64,000 bases of DNA from Cellulomonas sp. Leaf334 (GTDB lineage Bacteria; Actinomycetota; Actinomycetes; Actinomycetales; Cellulomonadaceae). The notes beneath the pieces are model-generated. The model ran no database searches, was not told the origin of the DNA, and saw nothing but the letters and a program-made list of their open reading frames with translations. The translations under genes were made by a program, and so were the position numbers. Each line of letters starts with the position of its first letter. Position 1 is the first letter of the stretch. The stretch is from the NCBI RefSeq assembly GCF_001424195.1, contig NZ_LMOO01000005.1, forward strand, positions 62,644 through 126,643, read 5' to 3'. Below are positions 15,660 to 25,415 of this stretch, in pieces.

Positions 15660-18600
15660 TGCACCTGCGCACCCTCACGCTCCAGGCCATCGGGCCGTTC
15701 GCGGGCCGGCACACCGTCGACTTCGACGCGCTCGGCCAGGCCGGGCTGTTCCTGCTCGAAGGACCGACGGGCTCCGGCAAGTCGACGCTCATCGACGCGA
15801 TCGTGTTCGCCCTCTACGGGAAGGTCGCGTCGAGCGAGGCGTCGGAGGACCGGCTGCGCTCGGCGTACGCGGCCGACGACACGGAGAGCATGGTCGACCT
15901 GGTCTTCGAGGTGCCCGCCGGCATCTACCGCGTGCGGCGCACCCCTGCGTACCAGCGGGCCAAGCGGCGGGGCAGCGGCACCACGACCGCGAACGCGTCG
16001 GTGAAGGCGTGGCGGCTGCCCGCGGGGGCGGACCTCGACCCGGCGACCCTCGACGCCGTCGGCGTGCCGCTCGGCAACCGGCTGGACGAGGTCGGTGCCG
16101 AGATCGAGAAGGCCGTGGGCCTGAGCCGCACGCAGTTCGTCCAGACGATCGTGCTGCCGCAGGGCGAGTTCGCACACTTCCTGCGCGCCAAGCCCGAGGA
16201 GCGGGGCAGGCTGCTGCAGAAGATCTTCGGCACCGAGGTGTACGAGCGGCTCGCGCAGCGCCTGGCGGAGCTGCGGCGCGAGAGCGACCGGGCGAGCGCG
16301 GCGGCACGGACGGCGCTGTCGTCCGGCACGTCGCAGCTCGTGGGAGCCGCACGGCTCTCCGACGAGGAGGCCGAGGACGTCCGGGTGGCTGTCGACGCCG
16401 CGGTGACGCGCAGCGACGGGCTCGTGGCCGCGGTGCGGTCGGTGGTCGGCGAGCGGACCGACGCGCTCGACGGGTGGGCGGCCGGTGCGCGCGCGGCGGC
16501 GGTCGCGGCGGACGCGGTGCGCCGGGCTGCGCGCACGCATCTCGACGAGGCGACGGCCACGCACGCCCTGCTGCGGCGCCGTGACGGGCTGCGGGCCGAG
16601 CGCGCCGCCCTGGAGGCCGCGGCGGACGTGAACGCCGAGGCGCTGCTCCAGCTCACGGCGGCGCGCGCGGCGCAGTCCGTCCGACCGCTGCTGCTCGGGG
16701 CGGATCGTGCGGGCACGATGCTCGACGCGTCCCGCAAGACGTTGACCGCCGCGCTGGACGGCGCCCCCGACGACATCGCGACCCCACCGGACGGCACCGA
16801 GCTGCGGACCCACGTGCAGGCCACCGGGCGCTCCGCCGCGGAGGCCGCGGGTGCTCTGGCCCGGCTCGTGGATGTCGAGGCCGGGCTCGAGTCGCGTCGT
16901 CGTGCGGTGCGCCAGACGCGCCACGCGGTCGACGACCTCATCGCCGCGATCGCGACGGACGACCAGTGGCTCGCCACGCGGCCGACCGCTCGGGCCGCCC
17001 TGACCACCGAGCTGGAGGCTGCCCGGACGCTCGCCGGGGCGACCGGCGAGCGCGAGTCGGCGCTGGCGACGTCGACGGAGATCGTTGCTGCGCACACGGC
17101 GCTGGCCGTGGCGGAGCAGACCCTCGCGGAGGCCTCCGCCGTCCGGAACGCCGCCGGGTCCGCCGCGATGGTCGCGCTCGAGACCGAGCGGGACCTGCGC
17201 GCCGCGCGGGTCGCGGACCTGGCCGGCGAGCTCGCGTCCCGGCTCGACGACGGCGACGCGTGCCCGGTGTGCGGCTCCTCGGAGCACCCCGCCAAGGCTG
17301 TGCTCGGCGCCGACCACGTGTCCGCCGAGCAGGTCGAGCTGGCCGAGGCCGAGCGGGTGACCGCCGAGCGGGCGCTGCACGCGGCCGCCGAGAGGTGCAG
17401 CGTCCTGGAGGAGCGCGCCGGCGCACTGCGTGCTCGCGTCGGCGACGGGACCGCGCGGGACGCGTCCGAGCGGTGCGACGAGGCGCGCGCGGCGCTCGCC
17501 CAGTCGCGGGCCGCGCAGGCTGACGTCGCCCGACTGGTGCCGACGCTCGACGCCTTCGACGTGCAGACCCGCAGCCGGGAGAGCGAGCGCGCGACCGCCG
17601 TCGCGCGGCTCGCGGGGGAGCGGGCGACGTTGGAGGTCACGCTGCTGGACCTCGACGCCGCCGAGGCCGAGGTCGTCACCGGCCGCGGTGACCACCCGAC
17701 GGTCGCCGCCCGGCACTCGGAGCAGCTCGAACGGGTCGCGGCGTCGGCGACGGTGCTCGACGCGCTCGCGGAGCAGGACGCCGCACAGGACGAGCTCGAC
17801 CGTCGGCAGGCCGAGCTGGCAGCCGGGCTGGACGAGCACGGCTTCGCCTCCGCCGCGGAAGCGCGCGCGGCGGCGGTCGACGCGGCGGTGCTCGCGGAGC
17901 TCGACCACACCGTGACGGCGTACGCCACCCGGCTCGACCGGGCGACCGCGGGGCTGGCCGAGCCGGCCGTCGCGGCGCTCGCCGACGACCTGGTGGTCGA
18001 CCTCGACGCGGCGACGACCGCGGAGGCCACCGCGCGCGAGGAGGCCGAGCGGACGGCCGGCGAGGCGCGTGTCGCCGAGGAACGTTCCGCCGCAGCCGCC
18101 GTCGCGGGCGACGCGGTGGTCACGTCCGCGACCGCGCTCGCCGACGCGCTCGGGACCGCGGGTCCGGTCAGCCGGCTCGCGGACCTGACCGGGGGCGGGG
18201 GCGACAACGCACGGAACCTGTCCCTGGCCACGTTCGTGCTGATGCGCCGGTTCGAGGACGTGGTCGCCGCCGCCAACGAGCGCCTGCTCGTGATGTCGGA
18301 CGGTCGGTTCGAGCTGGTCCGCAGCGACGAGAAGGAGGACGTGCGCGCGCGGAACACCGGCCTGGCCATGCGCGTCATCGACCACCGCACCGAGCATGCG
18401 CGCGACCCCCGGACCCTGTCCGGCGGAGAGACGTTCTACGTGTCCCTGTGCCTGGCGCTCGGCATGGCCGACGTCGTGACCGCCGAAGCGGGCGGGATCG
18501 ACCTCGGCACCCTGTTCGTCGACGAGGGTTTCGGGTCGCTGGACCCGCACACGCTCGACGCGGTGCTCGCCGAGCTCGGGCGCCTGCGCGCCGGCGGCCG

Positions 18601-18712
18601 GGTCGTCGGGGTGGTGTCGCACGTCGAGGCGCTGAAGCAGTCGATCGCGGACCGGATCGAGATCCGCCCGACGGCCGAGGGTCCGAGCACGCTCACGGTG
18701 CGGGCGGGCTGA
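15659..18712 (+). CDS. sbcC: SbcCD nuclease subunit SbcC
   Basis: A 1017-residue SMC/Rad50-type ATPase that works with SbcD on hairpins and double-strand ends. Walker A GPTGSGKST is at 35-43. Two long coiled coils flank a zinc hook CPVC near residue 536. The ABC signature LSGGETFYVSL lies near 920 and Walker B LFVDEGFGSLD near 951. The length and arrangement are normal. It overlaps sbcD (TGATG) and is surely co-translated. Confidence 0.96.
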   Translation: MHLRTLTLQAIGPFAGRHTVDFDALGQAGLFLLEGPTGSGKSTLIDAIVFALYGKVASSEASEDRLRSAYAADDTESMVDLVFEVPAGIYRVRRTPAYQRAKRRGSGTTTANASVKAWRLPAGADLDPATLDAVGVPLGNRLDEVGAEIEKAVGLSRTQFVQTIVLPQGEFAHFLRAKPEERGRLLQKIFGTEVYERLAQRLAELRRESDRASAAARTALSSGTSQLVGAARLSDEEAEDVRVAVDAAVTRSDGLVAAVRSVVGERTDALDGWAAGARAAAVAADAVRRAARTHLDEATATHALLRRRDGLRAERAALEAAADVNAEALLQLTAARAAQSVRPLLLGADRAGTMLDASRKTLTAALDGAPDDIATPPDGTELRTHVQATGRSAAEAAGALARLVDVEAGLESRRRAVRQTRHAVDDLIAAIATDDQWLATRPTARAALTTELEAARTLAGATGERESALATSTEIVAAHTALAVAEQTLAEASAVRNAAGSAAMVALETERDLRAARVADLAGELASRLDDGDACPVCGSSEHPAKAVLGADHVSAEQVELAEAERVTAERALHAAAERCSVLEERAGALRARVGDGTARDASERCDEARAALAQSRAAQADVARLVPTLDAFDVQTRSRESERATAVARLAGERATLEVTLLDLDAAEAEVVTGRGDHPTVAARHSEQLERVAASATVLDALAEQDAAQDELDRRQAELAAGLDEHGFASAAEARAAAVDAAVLAELDHTVTAYATRLDRATAGLAEPAVAALADDLVVDLDAATTAEATAREEAERTAGEARVAEERSAAAAVAGDAVVTSATALADALGTAGPVSRLADLTGGGGDNARNLSLATFVLMRRFEDVVAAANERLLVMSDGRFELVRSDEKEDVRARNTGLAMRVIDHRTEHARDPRTLSGGETFYVSLCLALGMADVVTAEAGGIDLGTLFVDEGFGSLDPHTLDAVLAELGRLRAGGRVVGVVSHVEALKQSIADRIEIRPTAEGPSTLTVRAG

Positions 18713-18724
18713 CCGCCCGCACGC

Positions 18725-19141
18725 TCACCAGGCCCAGCCGCGGGAGGCGAGCTCGACCTCCTCGCGGAAGCGCTCGGCGGGGTCGCCCTTCGCAGCGGGC
18801 TGGACCTCGACGCCGGCGAGGTGGCACGCCTCGACCAGCAGCTGGTCGTAGGCCAGCTGGGACGCGATGATCCGCTCGGCGCGCGCGAAGGTGCGCGGGT
18901 CCAGCTCGAGGGAGCGGACGTGGTCGGCGACGACGCTGAGGCGCTCCTGCACGCGCAGGGTGGTGAACGGGTCGCACTCGGGGGCCCGGGGCGGGCGGAT
19001 CCGCTCCGCCAGGCGCTCCAGCCGGGCGGCCAGGAACGTGCGCCATCGCGGCGGCTCGTCGGGCGACGGGAACAGCTGCCAGATAGCACCGAAGACGAGC
19101 GCCGGGACGAACATCACAGCGGCCAGCATGATCCAGCTCAT
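18725..19141 (-). CDS. Hypothetical membrane-anchored protein
   Basis: A 138-residue protein with one N-terminal hydrophobic helix (residues 3-24, WIMLAAVMFVPALVFGAIW) and a soluble, helical, Arg/Glu-rich remainder. No lipobox and no cleavage site, so the helix probably stays as an anchor with the rest in the cytoplasm. No family recognised. It converges on sbcC with a 12-bp gap. Confidence 0.7.
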   Translation of the reverse strand: MSWIMLAAVMFVPALVFGAIWQLFPSPDEPPRWRTFLAARLERLAERIRPPRAPECDPFTTLRVQERLSVVADHVRSLELDPRTFARAERIIASQLAYDQLLVEACHLAGVEVQPAAKGDPAERFREEVELASRGWAW

Positions 19142-19302
19142 CGTGCGTCCTTCATCGAGCGCGTACGGCCCAGATTAAGTCGCAAGTGTGACGTGCGCCA
19201 CAATATTCCTGCCGGATCGCGCGAGCGTCAGGACCGGGTCCCTCCGGCGACCGTCTGACCGCGATGGCACGCCCTGCACGGCGGCCCGCTCGAGAGAGCG
19301 AC

Positions 19303-20619
19303 CTACCTCGTCGCGACCTCGGGCGTCACCAGGGCGCCCGGATGTGTCGGAACCTCCGCTGCGGCAACCCGGTCCCGGGAGGCGTGCGCAGCCGCGACGA
19401 CGCTCTCGGCCTCCTCGAGCGCGGTGCGGGCCCACGAGCGGCGCACGAGGACGAGCAGGACGGCGGCGACGACGATGACCCCGGCCATCACGGCCCCCAT
19501 GGTCACGGCGGTCGGGGTGCCGTTGATGCTGGTCAGCGGCGCGATGATCGCGCCCAGCCCGAACTGCAGGGCCCCGAGCAGGGCCGCGGCGGACCCGGCG
19601 CGGTGCGGGTTGGAGGCCAGCGCGATGGCGGGGGCGGAGGGCAGCACGAAGCCGGCGGTGCCCAGCGTGAGGACGAGGAGGACGGTCACCGGCCAGAACG
19701 GCGCGCCGAGGAGGGTCGTCGCGAAGAGGGAGAGCCCGAGGACGACGCCGACGGCGACGGCGCCGGAGAGGATCTGCTCGGGGCGGAAGCGGCCGACGAG
19801 GGCGCCGTTGACCTGCGACCCGGCGGTGATCGCGACCGCCCCGGCGGCGAACACCCAGCCGAACTGCTGCGGGGTGAGGCCGTAGCCCTCCTGGAACACG
19901 AACGTCGAGGACGCGACGTAGGTGAACATGGCCGACAGGTAGAACGCGGACATGAGCGCGAGGCCGAGGAACGGCAGGTCGGTCAGCAGGTCGCGGTAGG
20001 TGCGCAGCGCAGCGCCGGTGCCGCCCGTGCGCCGCAGCCCGACCGGAAGCGACTCGCGCAGCGCGAACGACGCCACGACGAACAGCACGACGCCGGTGGC
20101 GGCGAGGAACACGAAGATCAGCCGCCAGGAGCCGACGAGGAGCAGCTGCGCGCCGATGGTGGGCGCGATGATCGGGGCCACGCCGACCACGAGCATCAGC
20201 CGTGCCATCACCTTGGAGACGGCGAGCCCCTCGAACGTGTCGCGGACGACGGCCAGCGACAGGACCATCCCCGCGGCTGCGGTGAAGCCCTGCACGAAGC
20301 GGAGCGCGGTGAACGCGGTGATGTCCTGCGCGAGCACCAGCCCGACGGACGCCAGCACGTAGACGACGAGCGAGCCGAGGAGCGGGCGGCGGCGGCCGTA
20401 CGCGTCGGACACGGACCCGATGAGGAGCTGACCGAGGGCGAGGCCCGCGAGCGACGCCGCGATGGTCAGCTGGACCGCGGCCGCGGTGGTGTTCAGGTCG
20501 ACGGCGATCTCGGGGAACGCGGCGAGGTAGGTGTCGAACGTGAACGGGCCCAGGGCGGTGAGCGCCGAGAGCAGGAGGACGAATCCGACGCTCACGCGCG
20601 TCGCGGGGGTGCGGGCCAT
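19303..20619 (-). CDS. Bcr/CflA family multidrug efflux MFS transporter
   Basis: A 438-residue membrane protein with 12 hydrophobic segments. Bcr/CflA marks are an N-terminal FTFDTYLAAFPEIAVDL, motif A-like GSVSDAYGRRRPLL between helices 2 and 3, and RFVQGFTAAAGMVLS. The family exports drugs such as bicyclomycin or chloramphenicol by proton antiport. The substrate here is unknown. The ATG at 20619 fits the helix 1 start. The frame remains open upstream but without homologous sequence. Confidence 0.9.
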   Translation of the reverse strand: MARTPATRVSVGFVLLLSALTALGPFTFDTYLAAFPEIAVDLNTTAAAVQLTIAASLAGLALGQLLIGSVSDAYGRRRPLLGSLVVYVLASVGLVLAQDITAFTALRFVQGFTAAAGMVLSLAVVRDTFEGLAVSKVMARLMLVVGVAPIIAPTIGAQLLLVGSWRLIFVFLAATGVVLFVVASFALRESLPVGLRRTGGTGAALRTYRDLLTDLPFLGLALMSAFYLSAMFTYVASSTFVFQEGYGLTPQQFGWVFAAGAVAITAGSQVNGALVGRFRPEQILSGAVAVGVVLGLSLFATTLLGAPFWPVTVLLVLTLGTAGFVLPSAPAIALASNPHRAGSAAALLGALQFGLGAIIAPLTSINGTPTAVTMGAVMAGVIVVAAVLLVLVRRSWARTALEEAESVVAAAHASRDRVAAAEVPTHPGALVTPEVATR

Positions 20620-20719
20620 GACAGTGCCAAGCCGGCGAGGCGCGCACAACTTCCCAGAAGGTCCAACCCGTGGGACGGAGGTGGTCAGGTCTGTCGGTGG
20701 TGGCGTCGATACTTCGGCC

Positions 20720-21475
20720 GTGAGAACCCGCGTGCACGTGTGCGTGCCCCTGCCTGTGGCCCTCGTCCTCGGACTGTCCGTGCTGCTCACGGGGTGCGAC
20801 GAGGAGGCGCTCCTCGGGAGCGCCCCCGCCGTCACGGCAGAGGCTCTCCCCGTCGACGCCCCGCCGCAGAGTGCGCTCGCGACCGCCACGCTGCTCCCCG
20901 TGAAGGGCCGCGCACCGAAGACCGGCTACGACCGTGACCTGTACGGCCACGCGTGGAAGGACGTGGACCGCAACGGCTGCGACACCCGCAACGACATCCT
21001 GCGCCGGGACCTCACGGAGCAGGTGCTCAAGGACGGCACGAACGGCTGCGTGGTGCTGGCGGGCACGCTGGCCGACCCGTACTCGGGGCTGCCCATCGCG
21101 TTCGTCCGCGGGCAGGCCACGTCGTCGGACGTGCAGATCGACCACGTCGTCGCCCTGTCGGACAGCTGGCAGAAGGGTGCCCAGCAGTGGGACACCCCGA
21201 CGCGGGAGGCGTTCGCCAACGACCCGCTGAACCTGCTCGCCGCGGACGGCCCGCTGAACCAGCAGAAGGGCGACGGCGACACCGCGACGTGGCTGCCGCC
21301 GAACGACGCCTTCCGGTGCGCGTACGTCGCCCGCCAGGTCGGCGTGAAGTACACGTACGGGCTGTGGGTGACCCAGGCGGAGCGGGACGCCATGGTCCGC
21401 GTCCTGTCGACGTGCCCGACGCAGCCGCTGCCGGCCGGCGCGCTGCAGCCGGCGCAGCCCGTCGCCGCTCCGTAG
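20720..21475 (+). CDS. Secreted lipoprotein HNH-type nuclease (DUF1524-like)
   Basis: A 251-residue protein. The N-terminus has a signal peptide ending in a lipobox LLTGC, so it should be lipid-anchored outside the membrane. The nuclease domain has DVDRNGCDTRNDILRRDL, the HNH-type core QIDHVVALSDSWQKGAQ, and NDPLNLLAADGPLNQQKGD. Actinobacterial relatives are predicted secreted endonucleases. The GTG at 20720 is 6 bases after GATACT, suggesting a leaderless start. Longer upstream frames exist but would place charged residues before the signal. A frameshifted paralogue lies at 30297-30969. Confidence 0.87.
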   Translation: MRTRVHVCVPLPVALVLGLSVLLTGCDEEALLGSAPAVTAEALPVDAPPQSALATATLLPVKGRAPKTGYDRDLYGHAWKDVDRNGCDTRNDILRRDLTEQVLKDGTNGCVVLAGTLADPYSGLPIAFVRGQATSSDVQIDHVVALSDSWQKGAQQWDTPTREAFANDPLNLLAADGPLNQQKGDGDTATWLPPNDAFRCAYVARQVGVKYTYGLWVTQAERDAMVRVLSTCPTQPLPAGALQPAQPVAAP

Positions 21476-21630
21476 GTCGCCTCAGGCGTGCCGGCCGCTA
21501 CGCCATCCGGGTTTGTCCGTTGCGTCCGAACGGGTGGGTTGGTCGCGTCACCCGCCCGAAGTGCCTCGGTGGTGTGCCGCGGCTCGCTATGGTCCGCCGA
21601 CCCGCCTCGCCACTCGACAGAACGGCCGTC

Positions 21631-24600
21631 ATGCGCCTGCTGCATCCTCGTTCCCGCCACCTCGCCCTGCTGGTCGTCGCCACGGTGGGGCTCCTGTCCG
21701 CCGTCCCGCCCGCGTCGGGGGCCGAACCGGTCGTCCGGTGCGACGGCCGCGTCGCGACGATCGTGGGGACCGACGGTCCCGACAGGCTCGTCGGGACGAA
21801 CAAGGCCGACGTCATCGTCGCGGGTGCCGGTGACGACGTCGTGACCGGCGGGAACGGCGAGGACGTCGTGTGCGGTGGTCCGGGCGCCGACACGCTGAGC
21901 GGCGGCAACGGCGGCGACCGGCTGTTCGGCGAGGACGGCGACGACAGGCTCACCGGCGACAACGGTGACGACACGCTCCACGCCGGCGCAGGGACCGACC
22001 GGGCCGACGGCAGCAACGGGCGCGACCGGTGCGAGGCGTCCGAGACCACGACGTCGTGCGAGGTCGTCGTCGCTCCGGTCGCGGCGCTGAGCCCGTCGCT
22101 CGCGGTCCTCGACGGCTGCGCGCCGGGGCTCAGCGTCGACGGGGTGTCGACCCCGGACGTCGTGACGAACGGCCGCACGGTCGGATACGACGTCACGGTG
22201 CGCAACGACCCGACCGGGACGTGCCGGGCGTCGGGCGCGGCCGTGACGACGGTGAGCGGCACCTTCCACGTCGACTCCTCGCTGGCGTCTCTCGTGTCGC
22301 TCGACGACACGGCGATGTGGCTCGAGGTGCCGGGCGAGACGTCCGCCACCCGGACGGTCCTCCCTGCGGCTGCCGGTCTCGCGACCGACGGCTCGACCAC
22401 GGTGGCCGGCTGCCCCGGCGGTGTCGCCGAAGGCTGTGCCGCGACGGTCGGCGCCACCGTCGGCTACGTCTCCTATCCCGGCGGCAGCGAGCTCACCGTC
22501 CCCGCAGGTGGAGCACTGGACGTGCCCTTCCGCTTCTTCCCGCGGCTCGACGCCGCCGACCTCGTGACGATCGACGCCGCTGCAGGTCACGTCACCGTCG
22601 CGTTCGCAGCCCGGGCGAGCACCGGGGAGCTGCTCGTCGTCCGGAGCCCCGGGACCTTCGCGGAGCCGGTCGCCACGGGCGACATCACGGTGACCGCGAC
22701 GCTGCCGACGGGCACCGTCTCCGCGACCGTGCCCGAGGTGGTCGCAGGGGACCAGGTGACCACGGAGGGCCTGTTCTCGTTCGTCGTCGAGCCGACGCAC
22801 CCGGACCGGGTCGCGGTCGACCTCACCGCCTCCGCGGCCGGGGTCACGTCCCCGTCCGTGACGGTCGAGACGCTCGTCGTCGCGGACACCACGGACAGGT
22901 CCCCGCTGCAGCCCGCGGTGTGGCCGTCGAGCGCGGCCGTCGGGGCCGGCACGACGTTCACGGTCAGCGTCTCGCCCGTGGGCGAGCTCGCTGGTCCCGT
23001 CACGGTCGGGTGGCCGGACGGCAACGCCGTCGCTGTCGACGACGGAACAGGTGGCGACTCCGTCGCCGACGACGGTGTCTGGAGTGCGAGGTTCGCATGG
23101 ACGCCGGGCTCGGAGGGCACGGCCACCATCTCGGCGACCGGCACCGTCGACGGAGCGCTCGTCTCGGGGAGCGTGGCTCTGCCCGTGCGACCCGCAGGTT
23201 TCCCGACCGGACCCGAGCACCTGGCCGCCCTGAACGTCGTGTCGTCGGGCGCGTCCTCGTTCCTCGCGGACCGGCTCGTGCTGATCACCGCGGACGACGC
23301 GGACCCGAGCGCGGTGCGGGCGGTCGCCGAGGCCGTCGGGGGTGAGCTCGTCGGTGTCGTCGGCCCCGGGGCATGGCAGCTCGCGATCCCCGCGGTCGCG
23401 GACCGGGCCGGGCTCGACGCGGTGTTCGCGGCGGTGTCCGCCTTCCCGGTCGTCCTCGGCGCCGAGCCGTCGTTCGTCGGCGAGCTGGACGACGTGGTCC
23501 AGCCGGACGACCCGTGGTTCGCCCTTCAGGACGGGGTCCAGATCCACCGGCTCGACGACGCCTGGGCCCTGCAGCGCGGGACGCAGCGCACGACCTTGGT
23601 GGCCGTCATCGACAGCGGGGTGAACCTGGACCATCCCGACCTGGCCGGGAAGATCTCCTCGAACGGCATCGACATCCGTGACGGTGATGACAACCCCAAC
23701 GACGACACGTGCCTGCACGGCACGCACGTCGCCGGGATCGTGGGCGCGAAGGCGGACAACGCCGAGGGCGTGGCCGGGGTCAACTGGGGTGCACGCATCC
23801 TGCCGGTGAAGGTCTTCCACCCCGGCGCGGACTGCGGCCAGTTCCGCTACGACGACATCGCCGCGGGCATCGACTACGCCGTGTCCCAGGGTGCCGCGGT
23901 GCTCAACATGAGCCTGTCCGGCCCGGACCGCAGCGAGGTCGTGGCGCAGGCGCTCGACCGCGCGCTCGAGGCCAACAGGGTCGCGGTCGCCACCGCCGGC
24001 AACACTGGGAAAGAGGAGCGTCGTTACCCGTCCGGGTTCGGGCGCAGCGAGCGGTACACCTCGTTCCTGGGGTTCAACGAGCGCACCTACGACATCGACA
24101 TCCTGTCCGTGGCGAACGTCGACGACCACCGGAACCGGGCCGCGTCGTCGACGTTCGGCCCGTGGGTCGACGTCGCCGGCCCGGGCCAGAACGTCATGTC
24201 CACGACGGGGGACCTGACCCAGTACGAGACGAAGTCGGGCACCTCGATGGCTGCCCCGTTCATCGCGGGCCTGGCGTCGCTCATCCGGTCGGAGGACCCG
24301 ACGGCGACCCCCGCGGACGTCCGGTCGAGGCTCGTGCTCACCGGGTTCGACCGTGACCCGAGCATCGGTCGCGTGGTGGATGCCTATGGCGCGGTCGTCA
24401 ACGGCGGGTTCGAGTCGGGCCTGCGCCCGTGGCGGACCACCGGCACCGTGTCGTCGGTCTCCCGGCTGGGGTCGATCAAGCCGATCGTCGGCAAGAAGAT
24501 GCTGTCGCTGTCGACCGGTCCGGCCGGTCCGGCCGTGCGGGCCAGCGTGACGCGCCGCGTGTCCGTCCCCGCCGACGCGCTGCGCCGGAACCAGCTGCGC

Positions 24601-24933
24601 GTCGCGATGTACTACAACTTCGTCTCGGAGGAGTATCCGGAGTACGTGCAGCAGGGGTTCAACGACACGTTCACGGTGGAGCTGGTGCTCCCCGACGGCT
24701 CGCGCGAACGCCTGGTGGACGAGTCCGTGGACACGACCGCGTGGACACCCGTCTCCGGGGTCGACTTCCCCTACGGGGACACGACGTCCGGGCAGTCGGG
24801 CTGGCGCTACGTGAGCGTGCTGCTGGACCCGGCCAGGCTGCGGGGTGCGACGACGTTCGAGATCGTGGTGCAGGACCAGGGTGACGACGTCTACGACTCC
24901 GTGGCGCTCATCGACGGGGTGGAGGTGTCGTGA
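21631..24933 (+). CDS. Secreted subtilisin-like (S8) serine protease with RTX calcium-binding repeats
   Basis: An 1100-residue exported protein with a Sec signal peptide ending near 30 (PPASGA). Residues about 46-135 are RTX nonapeptides (GGNGEDVVCGG type), a calcium-bound beta-roll. Beta-rich Ig-like segments follow. A region near 555-610 (VRAVAEAVGGELVGVVG) looks like an I9-type propeptide. The S8 catalytic domain has Asp661 (VIDSGVN), His696 (HGTHVAG), oxyanion Asn (TAGNTG) and Ser872 (SGTSMAAP). The C-terminal 200 residues form a lectin- or anchor-like beta domain (YYNFVSEEYPEYVQ). Having RTX repeats at the N-terminus is unusual. It is followed by an overlapping lipoprotein gene. Confidence 0.92.
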   Translation: MRLLHPRSRHLALLVVATVGLLSAVPPASGAEPVVRCDGRVATIVGTDGPDRLVGTNKADVIVAGAGDDVVTGGNGEDVVCGGPGADTLSGGNGGDRLFGEDGDDRLTGDNGDDTLHAGAGTDRADGSNGRDRCEASETTTSCEVVVAPVAALSPSLAVLDGCAPGLSVDGVSTPDVVTNGRTVGYDVTVRNDPTGTCRASGAAVTTVSGTFHVDSSLASLVSLDDTAMWLEVPGETSATRTVLPAAAGLATDGSTTVAGCPGGVAEGCAATVGATVGYVSYPGGSELTVPAGGALDVPFRFFPRLDAADLVTIDAAAGHVTVAFAARASTGELLVVRSPGTFAEPVATGDITVTATLPTGTVSATVPEVVAGDQVTTEGLFSFVVEPTHPDRVAVDLTASAAGVTSPSVTVETLVVADTTDRSPLQPAVWPSSAAVGAGTTFTVSVSPVGELAGPVTVGWPDGNAVAVDDGTGGDSVADDGVWSARFAWTPGSEGTATISATGTVDGALVSGSVALPVRPAGFPTGPEHLAALNVVSSGASSFLADRLVLITADDADPSAVRAVAEAVGGELVGVVGPGAWQLAIPAVADRAGLDAVFAAVSAFPVVLGAEPSFVGELDDVVQPDDPWFALQDGVQIHRLDDAWALQRGTQRTTLVAVIDSGVNLDHPDLAGKISSNGIDIRDGDDNPNDDTCLHGTHVAGIVGAKADNAEGVAGVNWGARILPVKVFHPGADCGQFRYDDIAAGIDYAVSQGAAVLNMSLSGPDRSEVVAQALDRALEANRVAVATAGNTGKEERRYPSGFGRSERYTSFLGFNERTYDIDILSVANVDDHRNRAASSTFGPWVDVAGPGQNVMSTTGDLTQYETKSGTSMAAPFIAGLASLIRSEDPTATPADVRSRLVLTGFDRDPSIGRVVDAYGAVVNGGFESGLRPWRTTGTVSSVSRLGSIKPIVGKKMLSLSTGPAGPAVRASVTRRVSVPADALRRNQLRVAMYYNFVSEEYPEYVQQGFNDTFTVELVLPDGSRERLVDESVDTTAWTPVSGVDFPYGDTTSGQSGWRYVSVLLDPARLRGATTFEIVVQDQGDDVYDSVALIDGVEVS

Positions 24934-25370
24934 CAGGGCGGAGGGCCGTGACGGCGGTGCTCGCCGCGGTGGCGACGGCCGCGCTCGCGGCGTGCGGCCC
25001 CTCGGGCACGTCGCTGCCGTTCGCGGTGGCGGCGTCGACCGTCGACTACTCGGGAGACGAGGCGAGGGTCGTCGCCCAGCAGGCGGACGTCGAGGAGGAG
25101 TGGCTGGAGCTCGACGGGCAGTCGTGGCCCGAGCTCGGCGACGGACGGGTGCGGCTGATGGTCGTGCCGGGGACGCAGTACCGGGACCCCGACGTGACCG
25201 ACGTGCGCGTGGTCGACGGCGCGTGGGTGGTGGACCTGACCGCGTACGACGCTGCGGAGTGCACTGGCGTGGACGTGGTGATGAGCAGTGCGTTCCTGGT
25301 CGACGTGGAGGCCGCCGCCCCTCCGTCGTCGGTGAGCCAGCAGGTCGACGTGCAGGGTGGCTGCGGCTGA
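24930..25370 (+). CDS. Small lipoprotein of unknown function
   Basis: A 146-residue protein with a signal peptide and lipobox ALAAC (Cys near 22). The mature part is short, beta-rich and has two further Cys. The GTG start overlaps the protease stop (GTGA), so it is co-translated with the RTX subtilase. I recognise no family. A chaperone or inhibitor role towards the protease is possible but not shown. Confidence 0.8.
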   Translation: MTGRRAVTAVLAAVATAALAACGPSGTSLPFAVAASTVDYSGDEARVVAQQADVEEEWLELDGQSWPELGDGRVRLMVVPGTQYRDPDVTDVRVVDGAWVVDLTAYDAAECTGVDVVMSSAFLVDVEAAAPPSSVSQQVDVQGGCG

Positions 25371-25415
25371 CGGTGCAGGCAGCGGAGCCGGTCGTCGCCC
25401 CCTAGGTTGAGTCCC

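Noticed and set aside
15200..18622. Long minus-strand open frame opposite sbcC
   Set aside because: Antisense shadow of a high-G+C coding region; no motifs.
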